Source: Perca fluviatilis (Eukaryota; Chordata; Actinopteri; Perciformes; Percidae). Taken from it: a DNA stretch of 64,000 bases. The first letter of the stretch is position 1, and each line of letters begins with the position of its first letter. The notes under the pieces are model-generated. The model was not told where the DNA came from, did not search any database, and saw only the letters and a program-made list of their open reading frames with translations. Of the stretch, positions 26,411 through 64,000 are shown piece after piece. The stretch lies in the NCBI RefSeq assembly GCF_010015445.1, contig NC_053126.1, positions 15,440,669 to 15,504,668 of the forward strand. The letters are read 5' to 3'. The translations under genes and the position numbers were made by a program.

Positions 26411-29400
26411 CCATTACTTGATATTACTTTTATTACAACTTTTCTGCTTATTTGCTTATTTATCGTGTGGTGTTCAGGTGTTACTGACTCAGATATGTGG
26501 GAGCGTATGGTGCAGTCAGCTTATCGTTTATGGGTTAGACCAAATCTAAGTCACACCTAGCAGTAATATAATTGAAAATATATTCTACTCTCCCCAAATC
26601 TGCCATTAAAAATATAAAATATAGGCTGCTGCAAACATTTTTATGATGCTAAAGCAACACCAAAGCACTTTTCCTCTTCGGTCCCCCTACAGGTTGGAAG
26701 CGGAAATGTCCATTACCGTTCTCATTCGAACTACAGATCCGCTACCCGATCTGGCAAACTTTCATAGTGCGGTTTTAGCCGATAGAGGGGCCCCAGGTAC
26801 GTCACCGTTGCCCTTTACGCAGTAGATGAACCACTTTGAAACGATATTAGAAACATTTTTTAAAAATTTCATTTAAAAAGAATCTTTGTTTCTAATTTTG
26901 GTAATTGTGCTTTTATTAGGTTTTTGTGCTTTTATTAGGTTTATTAGGTAAACCTGTACAATATAATCAAATACAATTCAACAGCCCTGCAAAAAATAAA
27001 TCCTATCTTATAAAGTTTAGTTTTTGCTGGTACTGCATCAGAGAGACATGGACATGACTCTATGGTTACTGGATTATATTAGGGGGCTTGTAATACAAAC
27101 AAATGTTGCTTAAAGCCACAGATAAGCCCATGAAGGTTATGAAGAAAATCCTTGTCGAGTGGGATCACTCACAAGTCTTGACAAGGCTTTTCTTCTTAAA
27201 TATTAGTTTCATATAACAGCTAGAGCCCAGAATAGCAATAAAAATCCCCTCCTTTATTTCATGCAACAGTTTTTTTTCCACACTTACTCACTTTAAGAAT
27301 CAGTTGGCGTTGCGTCCTATCTATTGATACATCAGTTGCAAATTCACACGTTGTGATCTAAATGCCATTTTGTGCACCCACATTCATGAGCCAAGTGAAC
27401 CCATGGTAAACTCAAACTGGATGAGTTGGCGGATGTTGATGTCAGAGTTTCTTCAAGATACTATCATAAATAATAGAACAAAAGCACAACAAAGGGAGAA
27501 AAAAAAAATCTGAAAGGACCACACAGTAAAACAAAAGACTTCAACAAGCCATAAAGGAGACATTTGTTTATAGTGCTGTTGCATTATGTTTATCTTCATG
27601 GATTTCTTGCCATCATGACAAACACTTGCTATTGTTTCATCCACATGCAGAGACTTGCCTTTTCACCACAACCAACACAGAGTGTGTCAGTATGTGTGTT
27701 AACAGAAGGGGCTATACTGACAGCCAGTAATAATACATGACAGACTAATTCACTTGGATGAATGCCACAACAACATGCAATGGGCAGACTGCACCTGTAG
27801 AACAGTAATAACCAATTTGACTCCTATTAACAATGCAGTTTAATTTGTGTTCATGGGACAACTTGTTATATACGTGATTTATGTCATGCGTTTGGACCAA
27901 TAGGTGTAAACTGGACAGTATTGCGTCACCAGTTGTCTCGTTCCAGACTCAGGGGCCACGCAGGGCAGCGGTAGCTGAGGTGGAGAGGAGACACATCCAC
28001 CGCTCCCTTCAAAGTGCTTTTTGTGTCATGCAGCAGAAGGTCGGGGATTTCCAATGAGCAGCACTCCACTGTTGCCACCCAGGGACAGAATTGGTGGCCA
28101 TGTGTGTCAGCGGGCCACCACATCACAGCCACCCTCCCGCCAAAGTCTTTGTGATCTTCCCAAGCTTACATGTGCTCCTGCACGCGCTTATTTCCCCACC
28201 CCCTTTAACCACATAGATGAGAGGAGAGGATAGGAGAAAAGGGAAGAGGGATGATCATTTCATAGGGGTAATCCCACATCCTGCAATTTTATCTTCTTGC
28301 TTGTCTGAGGAACCTCAGAAAAATATGATAATGTTACTTAAGGGGGGACATCAGTGATGATACTGCTACTTTGACACTGGGCACATTCCTTTGTCATGTG
28401 GAGAATAAAAGGACTGATAAACAGTTCAGTCTAGAGCAATGTGCACACTTCCTTTACTCTAGACCGTATGTCAAAAGCCACTTCCTAGAGTTGAGTCACT
28501 CATTTAGGATGACAGCTCTGGTAGACCACTGCAACCGCATCCAATGTCCTTTCTACTCCATCTACTCATCCCAAATCTCCTCTCTCTATCTCTGTCTCTC
28601 TCCTTCCTTAGCACTACAATTAGTCTGTACACACTGCATGAGTGACGCAAATCATTGACAGGTTTAAAGGATGGTAGTTGTGCGGTGACCTCCGATAAAC
28701 CGCTTGAGGACATTAATGTGGATAGTGAACGTGCCTCATGGAAACAGCCCTGTGGAGGCAGAAGAGTTCAGTCCCTGCTCTATACACCACATCACTGATG
28801 GAAATGATTAAGTATATTGGAGTGTAATTCCACCCCCCTCGCTCTGTCTCTTAAAAAAGAGAGAGCAGGGCGGCTGGCCCGCGCGGATGTCTAAATTCCT
28901 CTGATTGGACCAGAGCAGAAACTTGTTATTAGGCTGATGTCGACCCATGACCGCACCAGCAGGCCTGCCATGTGGGGGAGAGGGGCATGGCATTACTCAC
29001 TCAGAAGCCCCTCTCCCCTGCTAAAACTCCTTTTCTTCTTGAATTGCCAGCCTGTGGTTTTTGTGTGTATTCTTGATTTCAATGACATTCCTTACATTTT
29101 AATGTAAACATGTGCTTGCAGTGTACCCAGATCATGAGTAGATCCCAACAACAGAAGAGAGGCTTTGAGAGTCATGTTTTGGTTGGTTCAGTATCTCTAA
29201 ACATCTATTTCATAGTGCTGGTTTACATGAAACATGTGTTTTGAGTGCTCTAACTGTGAGTGAATGGCAGCTCTGTAACTATTGTGATAGTTATCATGTT
29301 ACTAACCCAAATGGGCCTGGCACAGTGTAACTGCTCTGGTCATTGTGTTCACTAGAGGCTGGTGGGAAATGAGGCATGGACAGCTGAAAGATTTCAAAGG

Positions 29401-29544
29401 AAGCAGAGGTTACGCTACTCCAACCACCTGAAAGTCACAGCTTCCAGCCCTGTAATTTAGGCTCCGGCTAAAATACAAGGAGATTGCTACAATAACAGCA
29501 GAAATTGTCATAAAAATTGAGTAAAGAACTGCCACTCTGGTGTT

Positions 29545-29741
29545 ATTTTTTTAAGATAATTTTTTTGGGACATTTTTAGGCCTTTATTTTGACAGGACAG
29601 ATGAAGACATGAAAGGTGAGAGAGAGGTTGGAATGACATGCAGCAAAGGGCCGCAGGTCGGAGTCGAAGCTGCGGCTGCTACGTCGAGGAGTAAACCTCT
29701 ATATATGTGCGCCTGCTCTACCAACTGAGCTCACCTGGCCA
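29545..29741 (-). mobile_element. tRNA-derived SINE, copy 2
   Basis: Antisense copy: T-rich tail, TTTTTGGGACATTTTTAGGCC, GACAGGACAGATGAAGACATG, then the complement of the tRNA-like head with B-box region (GCAGGTCGGAGTCGAAG) and A-box region (CTACCAACTGAGCT). It is flanked by a perfect 13-base target-site duplication CCACTCTGGTGTT at 29532-29544 and 29742-29754. This marks retrotransposition by a LINE partner. Confidence 0.9.
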
Positions 29742-30195
29742 CCACTCTGGTGTTTTTTGAAAGCAAAAACTCGGGCTAACAGAGAGACAGGAAGCTTTTG
29801 AACACAAGGCATTGATTTGTCCCGCTGAAGTTAAGCAGACAAGACTAAACATTGGCCTCAACCACATTTGAGATATTAAAACTCTTGTTACACAGACAAA
29901 AAAAATAGGATTATTGAACTGGGAAAAGGTGTTGAAAACATACCAAAAAGCTAATCAGACCAACAGATGTAGATTTGACAGAAGTAACCTGTTGAGTCAA
30001 AATTGAGTTTGGTTGCTACCTGAAACGTCACAAAAGTGGTTTGGATCTGTCTGTGGGGTCCACCAAGAACAGTAAAATCAATCCTTGCAACCTTTCACTA
30101 ATTCTGAAGGACTCCTTGACTTGACCTCTTCTGAACGCAACAATTCCAAAGCCCTGAAAACAAATAAATCCCACAATTTGTATTAAGAACACACT

Positions 30196-30681
30196 ACAGC
30201 TGCAAAGATTAATCGATTAATTCATTAGTTGTCAACTATTAATTATTATTTTTTTAAAGATTATTTTTTGGGCTTTTCCACCTTTAATGTTGACAGGACA
30301 GCTAGGTGAAAAAGGGGGAAGACATGCAGGAAATTGTCACAGGTCGGATTCAAACCCTGGACCTCTGCGTCGAGGCATAAACCTCTCAGTATATGTGCAC
30401 CTGCTCTACCCACTGAGCCAACACGGCCACACGTCAACTATTAAATTAATCGGCAACTATTATGATAATCTATTAATTGGTTTGTCATTTTTTTATGAAA
30501 AAAAAGTAAGAATTCTCAGATTCCAGCTTCTTAAATGTGGATATTTTTTAGTTTATGTACTCCTCTATGACAGTAAACAGAATTTCTTTGAGTTGTGGAC
30601 AAAACAAGACATCGGAGGATGTCATCTTGGAGAAAATCGTCAACAGATTAATCGACAATGAAAATAATCGTTAGTTGCAGA
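30196..30681. mobile_element. MITE with CTGCAA ends, split by a SINE
   Basis: The left part (CTGCAAAGATTAATCGATTAA) and the right part (AATAATCGTTAGTTGCAG) are rough inverted ends of one element. The body GTCAACTATTAA...AGATTCCAGCTTCTTAAATG is shared, inverted, with 52433-52690. A SINE sits inside at 30243-30432. The element has no coding capacity. A hAT-type origin is likely but not shown. Confidence 0.7.
30243..30432 (-). mobile_element. tRNA-derived SINE, copy 3, nested in MITE
   Basis: Antisense SINE: T-rich tail, GATTATTTTTTGGGCTTTTCC, GACAGGACAGCTAGGTG, then CAGGTCGGATTCAAACCCTGG and the CTCTACCCACTGAGCCAAC head complement. A perfect 12-base duplication GTCAACTATTAA (30231-30242 and 30433-30444) lies in the host MITE, so the SINE is the younger insertion. 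Confidence 0.9.
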
Positions 30682-33600
30682 CTAGAACACACAGGATGCA
30701 GCTGTGTTAGAAATAAAGCACATATTGAAAGAGAACAGCCCCACATAAACATGGTCAGGAGAATATAACTGTAAAGAAGCTGTCAACATAAGACAAAGAT
30801 ACTTAAACAGCAACTGTATCATCTGATTTGAGAGTCCTGTGATAATCTCTAGGCCCTGCAGTTGAAAAGTGTCCTGTCTGTTTGCGCGTCACAAGTTCAA
30901 GACCAGCCACGGTTAATACTTTGGCTCATCAGATACACTCAGTGCTGCAGCCTTATCACATGCTCAAACCACAAACTAGTGACTGCCTGTGACCCAGTTC
31001 AAACTGCTAATTGGTAGTCTTTCAATTTGGCAGGAAAAAATAATAAATGTGTTGCTCCATGCAAGCAGTCATTGAAAGCCGTCATCTGACTGCATGGCTG
31101 AGTCCTGTAGATGTGGACACAGATACGCAGGATGTGTAAGTGGAAAATGAATCATATCACCTGAAACTTGAACTTATACTATCTGATGTGACTCATCTGT
31201 TTTTCTAACCAGTGAAAAATCATTATCATTATTTTAGTATTGCTTAATACATGTCTCTTGTGTTGTGTCAGACAAATTTCTCTCCAGCACAATTTTTCCA
31301 CTTAGACTTCATTCGACATTATTTATGAATTCATTTAACTGAATAAATGTATTTGGACAGAGGTTTCATGTTACTTCTGGCTGCCATCAGAGCTGATGTT
31401 TTTTATTTCTCGTATAACGTGGACATTGGAAAAATGGGTACGATTTTCAACAAATGGGAAAAGAGAAATGGAACGCAAATACCTGTTTAAGCCAAGACCT
31501 TAAAATAAAAAAGTCAATGCTGTCAAACACAATTTCAGAGACGTGGGATGAACTCAATCTGACCAAGTGCACTTCTGATGGGATGGTTTGATATTGTAGC
31601 AATAAGCTGCAATCACAGTGTTTCTGACCTCCATGTCAAGCAGCCAATTCCCTTGCCAAACACTGCAAGCAGATCCAACTGGGTCCAGAGTTGACCCAAA
31701 GGCCCACATTAGGACCTACACTATGTGACAGATGTTTTTGATAGCTTTTTTGTTGTTGTTGCAAACCACAGTTTTGGCCTACTCAAAAGTTGTACCCCAG
31801 AAGAACGCCTCTCCTGCAGGCTCTAAAAGACCCTCTCTGAATCCTAAATCCCAGCAATTTAAGACAACTTGTCTAACTTGTGGACTTGGCTCACCACCTT
31901 ATACCTATCCCCCACCCCAAGGCCCTTTTCTGCTGTGTCAGCCCTCCCAAAGGCTGATCCCAAGGAACAGCCGTTAATCTGAGGGGGAACGTTGGAGAAC
32001 GTCTCCTTTTAATTATCAGCAAACTCAGAGCCGGGTTGGATAATGGATTCCAAATGGTGAGCTCGGGCAAGGAGCGGGTTGCAGGGTTGGAGGAGGTGGC
32101 CACGGAGAGAGCATGAGATCAAGAGGAGGAGCAAAGAGATATGATTCCTTCTCATGTCCTGACCTTTGGCTGCCCCCACACTTGTGTGCTTTGCCACAGA
32201 TTGAGACCAGATTGACTGCGTTAGCCCAGGAGATGACTAAGTGACAGAATAATCTCATTAACAGAGCCCAGTGGAGCTATCTTCCCCCAGGGACATCTAT
32301 CTGGGCTGTGGATACCTTATATACTCCAAAGATCTTTTACTCATGCTGATATTACTGATAGAGCGGCACCTCTCCACTCAGAAACTTAATGTAGGGTTAC
32401 TTAAAATGGGTTGCTGGAGCTAGCGACTCTCTCCGAAAAGTTGAATGAGTTAGAACCATAATCTTTTATGTGCTGTCCTCCTCTCTATTCCCATGACACA
32501 CTGGGGGCTCTGCAAAGACAGGGAGATCTTACAGCACGAAGGCTTAACAGCAAAGCAAAAATAATACAATCACACAAAAACAAAACACAAGCTAATCATT
32601 ATGGCTCCAAACACATCACATATACAGTACATTCACACACACGGACTACAAGACCACCCCTGAGAGCTGACCTGGCCATGCCCCCTGCCGCTCAGTGCTG
32701 GCGTGTGTCCAGAACAAACTGGGCCTCTCCGTAGGGAACAGTGGAGGCCTGAGGCCGTGCTGCTTAGCAGGCGCCGAGGGGGCGGCAGGATGCCAGTGGT
32801 CAGTCGCTGCCGGAGCTTCTGGGAATGGTGTCACACTCACAGGAACCCCAATCCTCACACCAGCCAGCTCCTGGGTTCAGGGCTGTGTGCAGAGGTCGAG
32901 AAAGAACAGCACTCCTATGACCAAGCAGCTGGATTCGCTGTCATGGATGAGCTCACTTTGGCCACCATCCAAACAAGAGGCGAGCTAGGTCCATGAGCCA
33001 GGCCCCTGACATTTGGGCTGTCTCTATGAAGTCACTCTCTGAGTATAGATCAACACAGAGCAGCACACAGTCTCTGCACACAGAGCCACAAACAAAGTCT
33101 TGAGACTCTCTGAGGTTCAACCAAGGCCAGAGTGATGACAGGAAGACGAGTTACTTCTTCAGGAAGGATGGATTGGTAACAGAAAAAAGGACGGAAACAC
33201 ATTTGATTAGAAAATGCAAAGAGGGCAAGGAGGCATGCAAGAAAAAACAGTATGTCTGCAAGGCTAAATTTTGTCTTATCATACCCATAACCAGGCTACT
33301 GTGAGCAAATAGCAACAAATCTTATCTAACAGAAAGACCATGACAACTCCAAGTGATGCTAAATAAGCAGATGCAGCACAAAGGAAGACATTTCCCAGAA
33401 AGCTGCAAGGAACTCTCAGCAGGCCTCTTGATATCATTTTAACCCCACAGACCAGCTGGACGGCAACCTCATCACCTGCTCCCTAATCACACAATCATGA
33501 CGCAAGAGCATCTGTCTCTCACTGTTAACTGGTCTGACAGACGTATACACACAAATTACAAATATTGTAAATGTGAAATGAATGATGCATGTGGAACCTG

Positions 33601-35769
33601 GGAGGTGCTGGAGCTGATAATGGCTGTCAGCCTCCTCCAGGACAACAGCAATAAGGAAGGAAGGCTAATTGGAGGCAATGCACTCCAACAAGGCCAGTCC
33701 TCAGACAACACAAGCGGAAAAAAACAGTTTATCTAGTCTAAACATTGTCTACATTTGGACAATCTGGACATTTTCTTGCCCAATCTAGTTTGGTACACTT
33801 CTTACAGACAAGTGGCCTTCTAAACCAATACGAAATGAGGAGAAATAGCAACGGTCAACAGCTCATTATGATATTTCTATTCAATTAGCCAAATTATTTA
33901 TAAGAATCTGTGTGTGCTGCTGATATAAAAACACACTGCCCATTACCTGTGGTCTGTAAAAGGACTGAGGTTTAGCAATTAACCCACATTCTCAAACTTA
34001 CCCAGCTGCCTCCATTTCCAAATGACTATAATTCCAAACAACATGGCAATTTGCTAGGCAGAGAGCGCATGCCTGGTGTGCTGCTGATTATGGCTTTTTG
34101 GAAACTTATAAAGACTGCGGTTTCCTGGAGGGAGACCGCATCAGCTGTCATATTCATAATTATAGCATTTCTGCTATTTCTATCAATCATGTAATTATCG
34201 TATCTCTGCTATTTCTATCAGTCATATAATTATCATATTCAGTCATTTCTACTAGAAACTTTGTTTCTGCAATATCCTGAAGTTTTCTTTAAAGTCCAAA
34301 TTCCATGACAACCATACGTGTATGCTGATTTTCTTCTCCACCTTATTTTCAGCACAATCCTTGCTTTGAGTGCTTGAGTTGATATTTGAATAGCTAGACC
34401 ACTACAGACTTATGATCATTTGTTTGTGGAGAAAGACAAGTCTGAGCACATGAGGTGTGCTCAGGTCTTAACATTAACATTGCATACAGGTCAGTCGCAG
34501 TGTCCACTGAACGCACACGGCGACTTTTCTGTCTACAGCTCCCTTTTCAAATTGCATACTTGATATAGGAATATAAAAACTATCACTTAAAAGTATAAGT
34601 AAACCTTAAAAGCACTTTATAATGTTTGCTTAAACTTCATTTAGAGGGCCGTAAGAAGTCCTGAATTCAAAGCCAATCTCGTTGTAACAGCTGCTCCACA
34701 GTACCCCCACTTTGTACATTAAGGGCAATTAAGGCCTGAGCTCCACTAATGAACCGGGCTAACAAGCTGGAGGAGGGTTGTTGCTCCCACACCAGGTGTT
34801 GAGGCCATGCACAGGAAGTCGCAGCAGGAGTAACACCTGGGAATAATAAACTCACTCAGCAGACAACAGCTCCATCTCAGGGCTACACCACTCTGAAAAT
34901 ACGATAATAGCTTCAGTGTATAGAATTGAAGCTTAATACAAGACTAGTTAAGTTTAACCATAAATAGGTGCAATTCAGAAGTACCTCTTAACTGTTATCA
35001 GGAACAACTTAAATATGATTGTTTAAAGTCAGTTTCCAACTGCTTAAATCCCAAATCTCTGCCAACGACCCCCAGATTAAACAGTTGCTGCACCAGCTCT
35101 TGTGCAAGAAAGTGTGTAATATTCGTGACATTATCAGATTTGGAACCAATGTGTTAAAGTACTGTGAAATATCACATATTTTAATACAACTGAGTTTTAA
35201 CACTGCATGTGCCATGATAGTAGATTGTACTGTATCCACACCATCTACATATAGCAGTGCTGCCGTCTCACAGAAGTACAGGTTTGTTTTAAAAGCAGTG
35301 GATATTTCAGATTTTCTTCCCGTCTTTGCCCAGTGTGTAGCCTACACTCGCTTCCTTTAACCTAGAAATGTATTTGATGGAGAGAAAACTAGTAAATAAA
35401 CAAAAGGTTATCTGGAGGGCAACTAGTGTAATATTTGTCTCTGTGTCCACAACAGTAGATACATTGATTGTGAAAAGGGAAGTAATTATAATTATATTTG
35501 CTTCTGTGACGTTGATACCAATCAGTAGATCACGAGGGAAATTAGAAACGCACAGTTTTTCTCTGGGCAATAACAGTAACAAGTCTTCTAACAGAGCCTA
35601 ACTTTATTTACGTTACAATTGCACTCACATTGACCTCTGGTGAACAAAACAATTATGAACCATTATCAAAATCATGAGCTCTGAAAGGTATATAATCTGC
35701 TGTTTATTTGGCAAATGCTGCAATGGTCTGAGAGTGATGATGTACCCAGCTTACAATATGAGTAACAAC
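30682..35769. other. Intergenic stretch (no gene seen)
   Basis: No gene is supported. A two-unit 35-base tandem repeat lies at 34170-34240. Three stretches (about 31930-32300, 33990-34160 and 34690-34850) have complex, non-repetitive sequence with many homeobox-like TAAT words and could be enhancers. That is inference only. Confidence 0.5.
34170..34240. repeat. Two-unit 35-base tandem repeat
   Basis: TCTGCTATTTCTATCA followed by (A/G)TCAT(G/A)TAATTATC(G/A)TA occurs twice head to tail. Confidence 0.8.
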
Positions 35770-35852
35770 TAGGGATGCAGGTATACAACTTTTTTTTTTT
35801 CATACCAAGTACTTATTTTACCAACCAATCACAATCGCCTTGGGCATCCCTA
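35770..35852. mobile_element. 83-bp hAT-type mini-element
   Basis: The ends TAGGGATGC and GCATCCCTA are perfect 9-base inverted repeats. The element is flanked by a perfect 8-base duplication GTAACAAC (35762-35769 and 35853-35860). An 8-base duplication is the hAT hallmark. The interior is AT-rich with a T tract and no frame. Its ends resemble those of the 423-bp element at 48410. Confidence 0.88.
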
Positions 35853-35860
35853 GTAACAAC

Positions 35861-37710
35861 GCTGTCAATGTGTGTTAGTGTTATTAGTTAAATATCTTTA
35901 ATTTCAGAGGTAGGACTGGATACGTTAAACTATGTAGGCTATAAAACAAAATGTAAATGCATAATAAATATTAGCAATGTTGTAGACAATCGGACCACGT
36001 TCTCTATGGACAGAATAAAAACATGATTGCCCTTTCCACTACATAATCGTTAACTTGGGCAAACTGCTATGGGTACCACTTAATCTAATAATAACCAGAA
36101 CAGTGGAAAGTGCAAAGAGGTCTTTCCTTATATCACACCAAACTTAGTCAATGAGGGAGCAGCCCCTCCCTTCCCCACTCCTCTAAAAGGCCACCATTGT
36201 ATCTGAGGAATTGCCATGGCTACTGCCGGCAAACTGTAAGCCTTTTAAAATTATTAGCATTCCTCTCTACCCCAAGCACTGCAGCAAAGCTGCTCACTTT
36301 ACCGTCAATCCGTCCTGAGAGAAACACACCATTTCTTTCATTAGAAACTACAGGAATTTCCATCTGGCTGGGAATTAATTAAAGTCGAATTATGGGCTGC
36401 AGCAACATTGGGACTAGCCAGACAAATTTAACAACACCCATGGAGGGTAAGAGTGAATGTGGCCTTGTTAATGAGCATGGTAAGAGGCTAGCAAAGCCAC
36501 TTGTCAGAGGCACAGTTATTAGGCAAGATAGAAGACAATAACAATGTGACCATTGATACAGCATATCCATTTTTTGTGAGTTATTTAGTACCGTCTTAGT
36601 ATCTTCTTTATTCGAAATATGTTTCTCAGAAAAGCGCGTGTTCAATGTTTATTTATATGGCGTGGTACAACTCAATGCGGTGGCGCGATTACATACAAAG
36701 TCATTGCAAAGACACAAATCGTGCAATCTAACCGATTAAAGCGTCACAAATATTTGCTTCGCCGGCCAGTGAACACACTGTGAGGCAAAGTGCGGCTTTA
36801 AATTGAAATGACCTCAAAGTTAGCATCACTTTCCCTGATTCTGTTCATACAATTACATCATGTTAAGATTTAATTTTATTGATGACCACACACATAAATG
36901 AGCAGTAGTTTTATAATGATAATAATCCAATTATGTGATACATTTTAAAACAGGTGATTGAAATTTTTAAGTAAAAGCACAAGTTAGTTGGCAGCACACA
37001 CACAATTACAAGAGCTGCAGTAAGCCAAACAAATGGGATTAACATAGCAACAATGTTCAACCCAGTTTTATGAGAGTCCAAATACACATCAGTTTCCATG
37101 GGATAAACCTAGTTAAATTAATCATATTACAGAAAAATGTTATGTAATATAGTGATTACTAGCCTGGGGAGTTTCGGCAACGTAGGATAAACAACCAGTA
37201 GCCACCTAATTCTAAAATAATGCAACATTTGTATCTTTGTTAGTGTGAGAAAGGGAAGCTGGCTGAGACAATGTGGCCACTATCAGACTCTAATGCGAAA
37301 GCCTGGACCAATATGACACAACAGGCTCTGTTCCACAGGCAACAAGGGAGGCTCCACTATCAGGCCTGGGACTGCTGCAGTCTCTGGCACCTCCACCGAT
37401 GCAGAAAAAGTAGGTCTGCATGGGACCCAAGGGGAAGTAGGGCCCCAGTGACATTCCACGGTTTGTGCCAAAACGGCTAAATGGCAACCATTTCCCTGGA
37501 GTCTACGCAAACTACAGTTTCGGTTTCACCCATCAGTGTTGTTCCAGGTACAGGTTACAAGTAAACAACTCTATTCAAACCATTTCCAAAGTCTCACTAG
37601 ACTGTGACCTGAATGGGATATGTGAGAAAGGTCTTATGCACAGAACACTACAATGAAAGCTTTATACAGGTGTGCTTTGGAAGTTGTAATAACAAAACCA
37701 AATCCAGCAC
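35861..37710. other. Intergenic DNA between the hAT mini-element and the tbcd 3' end
   Basis: No gene or named repeat was recognised. Bases 36380-36580 are complex and repeat-free and could be conserved non-coding sequence. This was not tested. Confidence 0.5.
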
Positions 37711-37718
37711 ACTTACGG

Positions 37719-37724
37719 TTTATT
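37719..37724 (-). terminator. Candidate tbcd poly(A) signal
   Basis: TTTATT on the plus strand (AATAAA on the minus strand) lies about 330 bases past the tbcd stop at 38052. It is the first such hexamer I found downstream. Cleavage would fall near 37700. Confidence 0.5.
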
Positions 37725-38051
37725 ATTTTCACTTACTTATTAATAATTAATTTAGACCCTAATCAGGCAAGGATCTAAGGGCCAAAACATCATTAATAAA
37801 GTGAGTACAAGTGATCGACAGTGTGCTGGATTTTTTTTAGTTTATCAGAGTTTTTCATCTGAATGCAAATTTTCTGGTGCGCAAGAACTGTGTAGTAATA
37901 AGAGCAAAACGGGGAAAAGACTGATGTGATGGTTTTGTCCTTTGTAAATTCTTACAGCATGTTGTCCACCTACAGCTGGTGCTCACAGCCACAGGTGATC
38001 AGGAAACCTGGACAGGGCTCTGCTGATGAAAGACAGTGGTCAGAGTTAAGT

Positions 38052-64000
<25,949 letters not shown>

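Larger units (their letters stand above)
19590..29544. other. Intergenic stretch, middle part (no gene seen)
   Basis: No gene is supported. The plus strand was checked by eye for B3GNTL1 signatures without success. The content is mostly AT-rich unique-looking sequence, a diverged local duplication (about 23899 and 24742) and a TTTAGCTAACAA-rich imperfect repeat (about 26197-26410). Bases 28850-29030 have mixed, non-repetitive composition and could be a conserved non-coding element. This was not tested. Confidence 0.5.

Overview
The window is vertebrate nuclear DNA, almost certainly from a ray-finned (teleost) fish. Genes are split into many small exons with GT-AG introns. The spaces between are full of (CA)n/(TG)n microsatellites, short hAT and Tc1/mariner elements and a tRNA-derived SINE. 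Most open frames of 60-200 codons lie in repeats or antisense to exons and are not genes. Calls rest on family recognition from memory plus splice sites and reading phase worked out by hand.

Three protein-coding genes can be supported. (1) metrnl (meteorin-like, secreted) is on the minus strand. Four coding exons lie between 2914 and 8558 and give a complete 287-residue protein with a signal peptide. (2) tbcd (tubulin-folding cofactor D) is on the minus strand from the right edge to its stop at 38052. Thirty-six coding exons were placed; they join in one frame for 1127 codons plus the stop. Only roughly the first 85 residues lie beyond base 64000. (3) znf750 (epithelial-differentiation zinc-finger regulator) is on the plus strand at 56556-58525, with a non-coding exon ending at 55161. 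It sits whole inside one tbcd intron, on the opposite strand.

Layout. 1-620 is a long inverted repeat cut by the left edge. 621-2340 is intergenic. 2345-8760 is metrnl and its CpG-rich 5' end. About 8.8-37.7 kb is a 29-kb stretch with no gene I can support; it holds microsatellites, SINEs, a duplicated 220-bp module, an 83-bp hAT-type element and some complex sequence that may be regulatory. 37.7-64 kb is tbcd with znf750 inside.

The order metrnl / tbcd with antisense znf750 matches human 17q25.3, except that B3GNTL1, which lies between TBCD and METRNL in human, was not found. The genes do not form a pathway: tbcd acts in tubulin folding, znf750 in epithelial transcription, metrnl in secreted signalling. 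The most notable features are splice sites of tbcd built directly against dinucleotide repeats: a pure (TG) tract of about 92 units ends two bases before the CAG of one 3' splice site, and a TG/CA repeat starts inside another 5' splice site. No bacterial, viral, CRISPR or rRNA feature was seen.
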